The notes under the pieces were generated by a model. The model saw nothing but the letters and a program-made list of their open reading frames with translations. It was not told where the DNA came from and made no database searches. The position numbers and the translations under genes are program-made. A stretch of 13,538 bases of DNA from JBEEPE01 sp041191265 (GTDB lineage: Bacteria > Verrucomicrobiota > Verrucomicrobiia > Chthoniobacterales > Chthoniobacteraceae), in NCBI GenBank assembly GCA_041191265.1, contig JBEEPE010000300.1, positions 1 to 13,538 of the forward strand, read 5' to 3'. Shown here one piece after another: positions 1 through 8,100 of this stretch (position 1 is the first letter of the stretch; every line of letters begins with the position of its first letter).

Positions 1-623
1 ACAGGGTGATGCGGATCCTCTTCCTTCACAATCCCCGCAAGAATGTTCATCTCTTTCCACACGTGAGGCACATTCCCGTCCGTCTCCGGCCCCTCCATTT
101 CGTTGCCGAGCCCCCACAACAAAATCGCCGGATGGTCTTTGTACTTGCGGATGATGCCGCGAACCATCTCGCGCTGCTTCGCAGTCTGCGCGGAATCACG
201 ATAATCAAATCCGTGCCGCTCGTGCGCGATATGAATGCCCGCAACCAGTCCAATGCCCAACTCCGCGCATCGATCAATCACGCGTTTCCCATCGACCACC
301 TTCTCCCAGTCCTCGATTCCCCACGTTCGCAACGCATTGCCGCCATGCGCTTTTAATAAATCAAGGTGCACCGTTCCGCCTGCCCCACGAATCACGAAAG
401 GCTTGCCGTCCTTCAACAGTTTCCAAGTCCCCGGCGAAACCTCCTGAAAACGGACCTGAGATCCTTGCGCACTCCGCGCCATCACAAGCACCACGAGAAA
501 GAGCCCTAGAAGAACTCGACACAAACGAGCAACGGCAGCCGCACTAACTCCGCCGCAGGAACCCGAATCTTCACCGATAGACCGACCGGCGAACCAGCTA
601 CCAGAGTTATCGCAACGCATCAT
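1..623 (-). CDS. Glycoside hydrolase family 2 (TIM-barrel) protein, 5' part only
   Basis: A minus-strand frame stays open from 623 to the window edge (207 codons), so the C-terminal part lies outside. I translated it by hand. After a long N-region there is a hydrophobic stretch LLGLFLVVLVM (about residues 38-48) followed by ARSAQ, which reads as a Sec signal peptide for export. The mature part contains the GH2 catalytic-barrel hallmarks: KDGKPFVIRGAG (about 71-82), NALRTWG (96-102) and LLWGLGNEME (168-177), where the Glu of GNE (about 175) is the expected acid/base residue. Family knowledge: retaining beta-glycosidases such as beta-galactosidases and glucuronidases; the exact substrate cannot be told. 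The ATG-ATG start at 623/620 overlaps the end of the preceding TPR gene by about 15 bases, suggesting translational coupling. No good Shine-Dalgarno site is visible. A TTG at 524, directly before the hydrophobic core, is an alternative start giving a normal-length signal peptide. Confidence 0.8.
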   Translation of the reverse strand, partial: MMRCDNSGSWFAGRSIGEDSGSCGGVSAAAVARLCRVLLGLFLVVLVMARSAQGSQVRFQEVSPGTWKLLKDGKPFVIRGAGGTVHLDLLKAHGGNALRTWGIEDWEKVVDGKRVIDRCAELGIGLVAGIHIAHERHGFDYRDSAQTAKQREMVRGIIRKYKDHPAILLWGLGNEMEGPETDGNVPHVWKEMNILAGIVKEEDPHHP

Positions 624-1074
624 ATTCCAGCATTTTAACCCGCATTTTCGCGATATCAGCCGGCATCCAGTACCAGCCACGTGTGTCCCACGAATGCGCA
701 AACGACATCTCGCCAAGCAGCTTGCGGTACGCAATCAGCGCCTCCGTCCCCTTGTCTAAACGCTCGTAAGCCTGTCCAAGAATGAACAAGCACGTTCCCG
801 CATCATTAAGAGCCCACTGCTTCGCAACCTCCTCTTTCAGATTCCCCGGCACCGGTTCACTCTGCGACTCCTGCATCTCAACCGCCTGCTTCCCATACAG
901 GTCCACACACTTTTTTGCAAAAACCACTGCATCCCGATACTCCCGCCGATCCATCGCCTGCCACGCCTTCGCCGTAAGCGTAGACGACGAAAAATCCCCA
1001 AACTCCGGCGGTGCCGCCCACACCCGAATCGCGACACCAATCACCCCAAACAGCATCCCTAGATTGCGTTTCAT
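607..1074 (-). CDS. Small exported TPR-like protein
   Basis: A 155-residue protein starting at ATG 1074; a GTG three bases upstream at 1077 is possible but adds nothing. The N-terminus, MKRNLGMLFGVIGVAIRVWA followed by APPEF, is a typical Sec signal peptide with likely cleavage after AWA-like residues near 21, so the protein is periplasmic or secreted. The mature part is helical. It contains a segment around residues 35-55 (KAWQAMDRREYRDAVVFAKK) and another around 90-125 (LFILGQAYERLDKGTEALIA) whose A/G/Y spacing matches tetratricopeptide repeats. TPRs bind other proteins and have no catalytic role. Its stop codon lies inside the start of the GH2 gene, so the two are probably translated together and may act together. 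The region downstream of the repeats is rich in Trp (HSWDTRGWYWMP). No enzymatic motif is seen; the precise function is unknown. Confidence 0.75.
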   Translation of the reverse strand: MKRNLGMLFGVIGVAIRVWAAPPEFGDFSSSTLTAKAWQAMDRREYRDAVVFAKKCVDLYGKQAVEMQESQSEPVPGNLKEEVAKQWALNDAGTCLFILGQAYERLDKGTEALIAYRKLLGEMSFAHSWDTRGWYWMPADIAKMRVKMLEYDALR

Positions 1075-1082
1075 CACGTTTC

Positions 1083-1096
1083 GCTTGCGCGCAAGC
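1083..1096. repeat. Perfect 14-bp palindrome upstream of the TPR gene
   Basis: GCTTGCGCGCAAGC reads the same on both strands. It sits 8 bases upstream of the ATG at 1074, in the 87-base gap between the frameshifted glycosyltransferase end (1162) and the TPR gene. Its position suits either an operator or an RNA hairpin at the start of the TPR/GH2 unit. A related core, TTGCGC...GCGCAA, occurs in the divergent promoter region near 10273. A regulatory role is inference only. Confidence 0.35.
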
Positions 1097-1161
1097 AGCG
1101 TTCCATGCCCTTCTCCAAATGGCCTCGGAACCCGAGCGCCTCTGGTCTCCCGTGGAAACTC

Positions 1162-1832
1162 CTAAGATGAAACCTGGCGCGGCATCACGATTCCAGAGTC
1201 ACGGAATCCCGCCCATTTCGCATGGAAATACGCCTTGTTCTGATTCCACGTGGCAGGGTGTTCTCCTTCATCTCGTTGAAATGAGTCACCGTGACGCGTC
1301 CATCAATCACAGGAACCCCGCCCTTCGCCAACATCTGCATCACTAAGTCCGTATCCTCGTACTGACTCGCAATAAAGTTGGTATCCGCATACAGATTCGG
1401 CCAATCAGATCGCCGCCAAACCATCACCGCCCCGCAGACGTAGCCAACCGCAAAAGTCCCAAGCTCCACCATACTCGATAGATTCTGCGGCGACCCATCC
1501 GCCCCAACAATGCGCGGTCCCACGACACCGATAAATGGCTTCTCAACCTTCACCCCCATGACATCCACCTCATCAGGAAGTTGCAACTGATCAAGACACT
1601 CAATCAAGTGCTTGTCCCAGTGATGCGGCATCTCCACATCGTCATCCAAAAATGCAACGTAGGGCGAAGTCCCCGACCGCAACAGGTGATTCCTGTTCTC
1701 TGCTACCGACTGCTTTTGAACGGTAAGCACCAGATTGTAAGGATAGTAAGTGTTCGCGAGGATTGAGTTGATGCAGCGCGTGAGCTTCTCATTCGCGGCA
1801 TAGCAGGGTATCAATATGTCGAGCTTCGTCAT
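1162..1832 (-). CDS. Family 2 glycosyltransferase with a frameshifted C-terminus
   Basis: GT2 (GT-A fold) glycosyltransferase, predicted cytoplasmic, transferring a sugar from a nucleotide-sugar donor. The uninterrupted frame runs from ATG 1832 to a TGA at 1185 (215 residues). Visible motifs: LDILIPCYAANEKL at the N-terminus (nucleotide-binding strand), FLDDDVEM (residues 61-68, the metal-binding DXD), GYVCGAVMVWRRSDW (130-144) and QYEDTDLVM (157-165, the ED acceptor/base region). After KENTLP (residue 194) the normal frame gives a basic, unconvincing tail. One base over, the sequence reads WNQNKAYFHAKWAGFR and continues to a TAG at 1162-1164, which looks like the genuine family C-terminus. 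The slip is at about 1248-1250 and fits a single missing base in CG-TGG. The coordinates given cover the repaired gene (about 223 residues). It could be a real mutation or an assembly error. The catalytic part is intact, so activity may survive. Confidence 0.85.
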
Positions 1833-1846
1833 GGCACTTGGAAGTT

Positions 1847-2086
1847 TCAGTCAATCGTTGGGTCGGGGTACATGACGAATATGCCCCCTCGAAGACGTCG
1901 CGCGGAATCTGGAAAACCTTTCCACTCTTCGGCACTGCTATCTCCCGTCCACATCCCTGCACGAATGCGGAATGCGGCTTGTTCATCAGTGGCAATCCCG
2001 TTAAGCCACACGCGATACGGTTCACTCTCCGGTGCCTCTCCAACACCGGTCGCCGCTTGATCAATCCCCCATGACTTTCGATTTTC
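1847..2086 (-). pseudogene. 5'-truncated coding remnant upstream of the GT2 gene
   Basis: A minus-strand frame is open for 79 codons between an in-frame TAA at 2087-2089 and a TGA at 1847-1849, ending 14 bases before the GT2 start at 1832. It has no ATG near its beginning. Even so, the translation looks like a real protein: acidic and tryptophan-containing stretches such as ESEPYRVWLNGIATDEQAAF and GDSSAEEWKGFPDSARRLRG, ending IFVMYPDPTID. First codon positions are rich in G, as in genuine genes. The protein-like character reaches to the start of glf on the other strand. The simplest reading is the C-terminal end of a gene whose 5' part was lost when glf and its flank arrived. I do not recognise the family. 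A start at GTG (RVW) or at the internal ATG is possible but would give a very short protein. Confidence 0.4.
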
Positions 2087-3252
2087 TTATCGTCGGAGCC
2101 GGTTTCTCCGGACTCACATTTGCCGAACGCGCGGCCACTCAACTCGGTGCACGCTCTCTCATCGTCGACCGCCGCAGCCATATCGGAGGGAACGCGTTCG
2201 ACACCTACGACGATCACGGGGTTCTCATCCACCCCTACGGTCCGCATTATTTCCGCACCAACTCTCCGCGCATTCGCGAATACCTGAGCCAGTTCACCCA
2301 ATGGCGTCCCGTCGAATACAAAATTCTTTCCCACACCGACGGGCGCTACTGGAACTTTCCAATCAACCTCAACACCTTCGAACAGTTCTTGGGACGTTCA
2401 TCCTCGGCGGAGGAAATGACGGCATGGCTCTCCGAAAAGCGTGTGCCGATTGAGCATCCCGCCAACTCGGAAGAAGTGGTCATCTCGCAAGTGGGCTGGG
2501 ATTTGTACGAAAAGTTTTTTAAGAACTACACGCTCAAACAGTGGAGACGCCACCCCGCAGAACTCGACGCAAGCGTCTGCGGCCGAATCCCCATTCGAAC
2601 CAACCGAGACGACCGTTATTTAGTGGAGGATTTTCAGGCAATCCCCGCAGCCGGCTATACCCGAATGTTTGAACGGATGCTTGAGGCCTGTGGCGATAAC
2701 GTCGCGCTCCTGCTGAACACGGACTATCGAGAGGCGATGTCGTCCATTCGCTTTCGGCACATGATCTACACCGGCCCCATCGACGCATTTTATGACCATC
2801 GGTTTGGTCACCTGCCCTACCGCTCCCTGCGCTTCGAACACGAGTCCTTCGATCCAGCGGCACTCAAACCCCGTGAAACGATTTCCGGAAAACCCGGGTT
2901 CTGGCAACCGGCGATGCAGGTGAACTACCCCAACGAAGAGGCCTTCACTCGCATCGTCGAAATCAAACACGCCACAGGCCAACTGTGCGAAAATACGACC
3001 ATCGTCCGAGAGTACCCCGATGACTTCGCGCCAGGGAAAGAACCCTTTTACCCCATCCCCACCCCCCAAACAGCTGCCCTTTACCACCAGTACAAAGCCC
3101 TCGCCGAGACTGAACCCAATACCTCCTTCATCGGCCGCCTCGCCACGTACCGCTACTACAACATGGATCAAGTCGTCGGCATGGCCCTCGCAGAGTTTAA
3201 TCGCGTCAGGAACGCTTTTTCAGAGATAAAAACCCTCAAGCAAACATCTTAA
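2071..3252 (+). CDS. glf: UDP-galactopyranose mutase
   Basis: A 393-residue FAD-dependent mutase that converts UDP-galactopyranose to UDP-galactofuranose, the donor for galactofuranose in surface glycans; cytoplasmic. Visible hallmarks: Rossmann FAD-binding VGAGFSG (8-14), HIGGNAFD (37-44), YGPHYFRT (56-63, with the conserved His of the active-site loop), WNFPINLNTF (94-103), FFKNYTLKQW (149-158), GRIPIR (171-176, conserved Arg), GYTRMF (195-200), YTGPIDAFYD (233-242) and the C-terminal FAD site GRLATYRYYNMDQ (355-367). Length is normal for the family. ATG 2071 is chosen because the Rossmann strand starts at once; the frame's earlier start at 2032 adds 13 unrelated residues. No Shine-Dalgarno is visible. 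It is the only plus-strand gene in the glycan block, lying head-to-head with a truncated minus-strand frame and convergent with the GT operon, which suggests a separate arrival. Confidence 0.95.
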   Translation: MTFDFLIVGAGFSGLTFAERAATQLGARSLIVDRRSHIGGNAFDTYDDHGVLIHPYGPHYFRTNSPRIREYLSQFTQWRPVEYKILSHTDGRYWNFPINLNTFEQFLGRSSSAEEMTAWLSEKRVPIEHPANSEEVVISQVGWDLYEKFFKNYTLKQWRRHPAELDASVCGRIPIRTNRDDRYLVEDFQAIPAAGYTRMFERMLEACGDNVALLLNTDYREAMSSIRFRHMIYTGPIDAFYDHRFGHLPYRSLRFEHESFDPAALKPRETISGKPGFWQPAMQVNYPNEEAFTRIVEIKHATGQLCENTTIVREYPDDFAPGKEPFYPIPTPQTAALYHQYKALAETEPNTSFIGRLATYRYYNMDQVVGMALAEFNRVRNAFSEIKTLKQTS

Positions 3253-3547
3253 ACGCGCCAGACCACCCTCTATCGCGCGCCCAATCTGCGCGGAAAATCC
3301 CCAGCGCCGCTTCTAGACCTCAAAGCACCCACGCCAACCTATTAGTCGACTCTGACAATTTCGGGTGATTAAGGACCCAAACCGACCAACTCCCTTACTA
3401 TGGGTGCCTGCCGACTCCGGCACGGGAGCACTGAGGGAGGAAAGACCTATCATGAGAACATTTAATGTCGGGAACTCCGAGCTCAAGCTACCTGCTGTTA
3501 CCGCTAACCCATACCAGTAACGGTCATCTTGATTTAATAGCATCCGC
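3253..3547. other. Convergent intergenic region between glf and the GT operon
   Basis: A 295-base stretch between two converging genes. It contains no convincing rho-independent terminator for glf: a possible CGCGC...GCGCG stem just after its stop lacks a T-run. From about 3400 there are a short hairpin (TGCCG-ACTC-CGGCA, 3409-3422) and then a purine-rich GAGGGAGGAAAG element and a tiny plus-strand ORF, listed separately. The minus strand is also open for 76 codons here (3543-3313), but that translation has no recognisable character. Confidence 0.5.
3452..3520 (+). CDS. Possible 22-residue peptide ORF with strong ribosome binding site
   Basis: ATG 3452 is preceded by GGGAGG at 3435-3440 (11 bases upstream), the best Shine-Dalgarno-like sequence I noticed in the window. 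The peptide begins MRTFNVGNSELK and ends TANPYQ at TAA 3518-3520. The same frame is open further upstream to a GTG at 3365 (51 residues in total), and the upstream translation (for example LLWVPADSGTGALREE) also looks protein-like. It may therefore instead be the C-terminal remnant of a longer gene. An open stretch this short can occur by chance. No family is recognised. Confidence 0.2.
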   Translation: MRTFNVGNSELKLPAVTANPYQ

Positions 3548-4354
3548 CTAAGGATGCTCAGGGGGCAGGAGCAATCTCTCCAAAGAAACTCCCCCCATGG
3601 ACTGCAAAATCAAGAGTCGCTTCGTGAAGAGGGACGCCGAAGGGTAAAGAGAATAAATCCGCAAATAGTCCCCAGCCTTCTGCGCTGCACCCAACCTTTC
3701 GTTTCGGTGCTCACTCAACCGAGAATCGCAGTGGAATATATTGAGGACATGCTGCGGTAATATTCTAATATTTAAGGACCCTACATTATCGAGAAGAAAC
3801 AGCCAATCTTCATGTGTCGCCAAACATGGATTAAAAAGCTGGCTAACACAGCTCCGCTTCATAATGAACGAACCAATCGGGAATAGATTCCCAATCATCA
3901 GAGATTCATAAGACCACTCTGGGACTGTAACGGGAAGAAGCGCGAAATCTTCATCCGTACCCTCCGACAAAACCTTGAAACCTCCCGCACAAAAATCGGC
4001 TCCAGATTCCACCGCAAAAGTTAACAATCTGTCGAGGGCACCTGCCGCCAGCGCATCGTCATCATCGAGAAATAAAACCCATTCGCCTGAGCTCACCGCG
4101 AGCGCTCGGTTGCGGGCCCGCGCAACCCCACCCTCCCCAATCATCCGCCTCACACACACCAACTGAATAGAGTTCGGCACACACCGTAAAACCGGACTCC
4201 CACCCGTCAGCACCTCACCGTTCGAGGCATCATCATCATGAATGATAAGTTCTAGAGTTATGCCCGTTGGAAGCACTTGCGCCGCAACACTCCGAACGGC
4301 CCGCTCGAGCAGAACCGGACGCTTATGCGTTGTTATAATGACGCTAATTTTCAT
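3548..4354 (-). CDS. Family 2 glycosyltransferase
   Basis: A 268-residue GT-A fold glycosyltransferase, predicted cytoplasmic, using a nucleotide-sugar donor. Motifs: ISVIITTHKRPVLLERAVRS (residues 3-22, the classic GT2 N-terminus), IIHDDDASN (37-45), GVARARNRALAVSSGEW (76-92), LFLDDDD (94-100, the metal-binding DXD) and HEDWLFLL (181-188, ED/acceptor motif). The last 60 residues form a short helical tail without membrane segments. Its ATG (4354-4352) overlaps the TGA of the DUF5672 gene (4353-4351) as ATGA, so translation is probably coupled. It is the last gene of the operon. Base composition is visibly less GC-rich than the U32 gene at the other end of the window. Donor and acceptor cannot be told from sequence; a role in finishing the glycan started by the upstream fusion enzyme is inference. 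Confidence 0.9.
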   Translation of the reverse strand: MKISVIITTHKRPVLLERAVRSVAAQVLPTGITLELIIHDDDASNGEVLTGGSPVLRCVPNSIQLVCVRRMIGEGGVARARNRALAVSSGEWVLFLDDDDALAAGALDRLLTFAVESGADFCAGGFKVLSEGTDEDFALLPVTVPEWSYESLMIGNLFPIGSFIMKRSCVSQLFNPCLATHEDWLFLLDNVGSLNIRILPQHVLNIFHCDSRLSEHRNERLGAAQKAGDYLRIYSLYPSASLFTKRLLILQSMGGVSLERLLLPPEHP

Positions 4355-5097
4355 GCGTGAAGATTTCTCGCGGAACGCGCTCTCTGCATCAGAAGCGTTT
4401 TATCGAGCCCTAAGGCGTCCATGGTAAGAACAAATAAGTTGAAGCCCGGACCCTCCAAAAGCACGCGATTCGGCAACTGACCCACCAGCCACTCGATATT
4501 ATCTTTGTAAACCAAAGGAAGATTAAATACTCCGTGAAAGCCGAACGTCGGAATGTCGGTAGCCGGAAACTCAAACGAGAAACGGCTGGCAACGCTCCGA
4601 GACGCAAACTTCAACCCCTCCTGATGTTCAAGTCTAGGTCGCAACCTCTGACCAATCATAACATCCTCCGCCTCCGTAACCTGCGAATCACTCACGCAGG
4701 CTTTTACTGCGTCAGCTAATCGCTTCGAACGCCACGAGAATCCCCCGTTCCCCACACAAGACTGCTCAGGCTCACCATTCCACGGAGCGCCAATGTAATC
4801 GAAATCAAAAAACACCTCGTCAAAGGCAGATTCGTTCAAAATAAAGCCATCAAACTGAATCACTAAAAAAAAGGGAGTTCGAATAAAATCCGGAACCACC
4901 TTGAGCATCAGGTTGTTATACTGCCAGATCGACTGGAGCTTGGGTATTTGAATGCACTGCGCCTCAGGGAACCGCTCAGGTCGATCGGTAAAAACAAGCA
5001 ACTCAGCGAACGGGTACTTTGCGATAGACTGGAGAAGAGCAACCCGAGCGAGCTCGTGACTCTCCGTCTCAACCATGACAAGCGTTACGTCTCGCAT
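4351..5097 (-). CDS. DUF5672 family protein, probable glycosyltransferase-like
   Basis: A 248-residue protein recognised as DUF5672 from its motif series: FFLVIQFDGFILN (76-88), FDYIGAPWNG (99-108), CVGNGGFSWRS (114-124), the ED pair (144-145), and FGFHGVFN (185-192). DUF5672 genes usually sit beside glycosyltransferases in surface-glycan clusters, and the QFDGF / GNGGFS pattern resembles nucleotide-sugar enzymes of the GT-A type. A catalytic function is inferred, not seen. There is no signal peptide or membrane helix. ATG 5097 is preferred over the GTG at 5100 because AAGGA lies six bases before it, inside the end of the upstream gene whose TGA is at 5103-5101. The 3' end overlaps the next GT by four bases. 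The gene is locally AT-rich (21 G+C in 60 bases at 4801-4860), unlike its larger neighbour, suggesting a different origin. Confidence 0.85.
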   Translation of the reverse strand: MRDVTLVMVETESHELARVALLQSIAKYPFAELLVFTDRPERFPEAQCIQIPKLQSIWQYNNLMLKVVPDFIRTPFFLVIQFDGFILNESAFDEVFFDFDYIGAPWNGEPEQSCVGNGGFSWRSKRLADAVKACVSDSQVTEAEDVMIGQRLRPRLEHQEGLKFASRSVASRFSFEFPATDIPTFGFHGVFNLPLVYKDNIEWLVGQLPNRVLLEGPGFNLFVLTMDALGLDKTLLMQRARSARNLHA

Positions 5098-5100
5098 CAC

Positions 5101-8100
5101 TCATCCTTCACTCAAATGACCCGCAGCAAAACACACCCCCAACAACCGCTCCGTCGCCGATTCCCATGACCACCGTCGCATGAACGCCTCCGGAACCACC
5201 CCCGGCCCCCGCACCCCACGCTGCATCTCCTCCCGCATCCGCACCTTCAACTCCTCATAGTCCGGCTCCAAATAATCTCCGGGGACCGGTTGATTCGATT
5301 CACTCTTCCGCACAAACCGACTCCCAATCGCAACCCCCATCCCCGCATCAAAGAAATCATCCGTCGCCCCACCTCTCGTCACCACAACCCGCGTCCCACA
5401 GGCCATCGCCTCCAACACCGGCAAGTTAAAGCCCTCCGCACGGTAAGGCGAAACATACAAATCCGCCGCCCCATACACCAATCGAAGCTCATCCATCGTC
5501 AGCGTCCCAGGCAACGTCACAATCGATCGAATCACTTCCTCAGTAAATAACCCCGGACGTAAACGCTCCACCTCGTGCATAATCGTCTCAACCGACCTAC
5601 GATACAACGCTCGGTTATCCTTCAAAACCAACTTCGCCCGCGGAAACTCCCGCCGCAACTCCGCAAACGCCATCATCACCAAATCAATCCCCTTATTCCA
5701 AAAGGCCCCCCCAATATTCAAAAAAACAAAGTCTCCCGGCTCGCACCCCAACTGCCCACGCACCACGCGCCGCTCCTCGTCGCTCAACCGCCGAAACACC
5801 TTCCCATCAACGCCATGCGGCACCACCACCACGCGATCAGCTCGCATGCCTGACTCAATCAGTTTGCCGCGCGACCAGCTTGATGGCGTCACCACCCAGT
5901 TCCTACCCGCTGTAAATGCCAACGGCTCAGGACTTCCCTTCGCAAAATCTTCCGCAACAGGACCAAACTCGGTCACAATGAACGTCACAACACGTTTGGC
6001 CGGACCCTGATACAACCCAAACGGAGAAACCATCTGCAACACCGCATCAGGCTCGGAATCATCCGGCCCCGGAATCGAGGCGATTCGTCGCGTAAAATCC
6101 GGACCAAACCCAGCCCCGTTCGTCGCAGCGGACCATGTCGCAAATGCGTACGGCATGTCTTCGTGCGAAACACTCAACTCCGTCCGGTCAATCATTCGAA
6201 TCAACTGCTGCTGATTCACCAATGAGAACGAGTGGTTAATATCTCTCCACCCCCGCACCAAGACACTCTTCCCGTTCCGATTGCGTCTCGCCGCAGGAAC
6301 CGGCACCACCGGAAGCGCCACCGCCCGTTTCAACGAAAATCCAGCAACCCGAGCTAAACCCTCTTCCAAATCCCCCGCAAAGCGACGCGCCGCAGTCGCG
6401 CGCGACTCCTGATTTATCCGCCCCAATCGAGCCCGCAATCCCGCCAACTCGCCCCCAGTCGCCAACGCAACCGCGCGCTCCTCGTACTCCGCGTGGCTCC
6501 GCGTAATCAACTCCGGCAACCCCATCGCCGTTAACAAACTCCCCCCCATCCGCGAAACAAACGTGCGCCCGCTCAACGTCAATAGCGGCAATCCCACCAT
6601 CAAGACGTCGTTCGCCGTCGATCCCGCATTGTAAGGATGATTATCCAAGAAAAGATCCGCCAAACGCAGCCGCGCCAAATGGTCCGGAGGCATCACGCGC
6701 CCCGCAAAAATCAGTCGCGCAGGATCCACCCCACACGATTGCGCAACCGCCCGTAAGTTGTCCGTCGCCCAACGATTATCGTCCAGCAACCACAACACAC
6801 TCCCCGGAACACGGTTCAAAATCCTCATCCACGTTCCAAACATCACTGGATTAATTTTGTAGATGTTATTGAACGAGGCAAAAACGAAGACCCCCTCAGG
6901 CAACCCATGCGCGACACGCGTCGTAGCCGCACCAATCTCGCGCTTGTTGTCCCGCGGTAAGAAACTGCCGCTCAAGTATAACGGCTTTTCACGGTAAAAC
7001 TTGGTCAAGTCCTCCGGAATCGCAAAACGATCCGCAATCACGTAGTCAACATACGGAAGCGAGGTCGGTCCAATAAACCCCAACCACGTCGCCTGAACAG
7101 GCGCAGGACGATACGAAAGCACCCCAATCCGCGTCCCCAAACTCATCCCGTTCAAATCCACCAACACATCAATTTCACAATCCAAAATCCGCCGCGCAAT
7201 CCCTTCATCGGTCAAATGGCCAACCTTCTCAAAGTGCTCCAAACCCGCAATCAACCGTGCACGCTGCACCGACCCGTCCTCGCGCGACGAGACGCAAAAG
7301 CCAAACGTCTCAACCCGAGAACGATCGTGCGCCTCAAAAACTTCCCCGAGCAACAAGCCAACCGCATGGGTCAGGAAATCCGACGACAAGTACCCAATGC
7401 GCAACCGCTCGTGTTTGTATTTTCGCCCCGCGCTGAGATTTCCCCCAATCGTGTTGAACTTTCGCTGGGCAAACGCAATCGACGTGAGCAACTGCATCCC
7501 CGGATCATCCGAATGCGCCAGCATCGCCAAGGGCGAAAGCGACAACAACGTCTCACCTCCCGTCCCGCCGGGCACATCCACCTCCACCGGCCAACGACAC
7601 TGCTTCTGACGCAAATGAAACCAGTGCTGCAAAACATCCGTCTGGCGCGGATTCAACAAAAGACTCGCCCACAAAATTTGCTCCGATGGTTCGTACTGAT
7701 GAAGCGTCTCCAGCAACCGACCCATGTGGTTGTGCGCCAAACAGCGAACCTCCAACGACACCGAACTCACCGCCAACGGGTCGTCAATCAACTTCCGCCA
7801 CTCAGCCAGCGCCTCCTCCTTGCGCCCCAATCCCTCATACGTCAGGCCGAGGTTTATCCTCGCCTCGCCGAGGTAAGGCTGAACCTCGAGCGCTTCCAAA
7901 TAGACCGGAACCGCCGCCTCGCGCTGCCCCCCCGCCGCGAGAAGCACCCCCAAGTTGAACAACGCCGCAAACCGCACAGGGTTCGATCCGTTTGCCTGAA
8001 GCCACTCCCGATACATCGCCACCCCCTGCGTGTTGGCCAAATCCGGACCCAGCGCTTGCACAGCCCCCATCAACCGCACCACATCCCACGAGCCCAGCCC

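Noticed and set aside
1838..2074. Plus-strand 78-codon ORF whose TGA overlaps the glf ATG as ATGA.
   Set aside because: The overlap looks like coupling, but the translation lacks any family character and the minus-strand frame over the same bases is far more protein-like. It is probably a shadow of that remnant.
1789..2334. Minus-strand 181-codon ORF spanning the GT2 start and the glf 5' end.
   Set aside because: It overlaps well-supported glf and GT2 coding sequence in other frames and has no recognisable domain.
3361..3450. Resemblance of the CTCCGGCACGGG, CACTG and AGACC pieces to a cobalamin riboswitch.
   Set aside because: The spacing between the pieces is far too short, the upstream core helices are not seen, and no gene that such a switch would control lies downstream.
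3313..3543. Minus-strand 76-codon ORF following the GT2 gene.
   Set aside because: No domain, no signal and no ribosome binding site; the composition looks like non-coding sequence or the shadow of the plus-strand frame.
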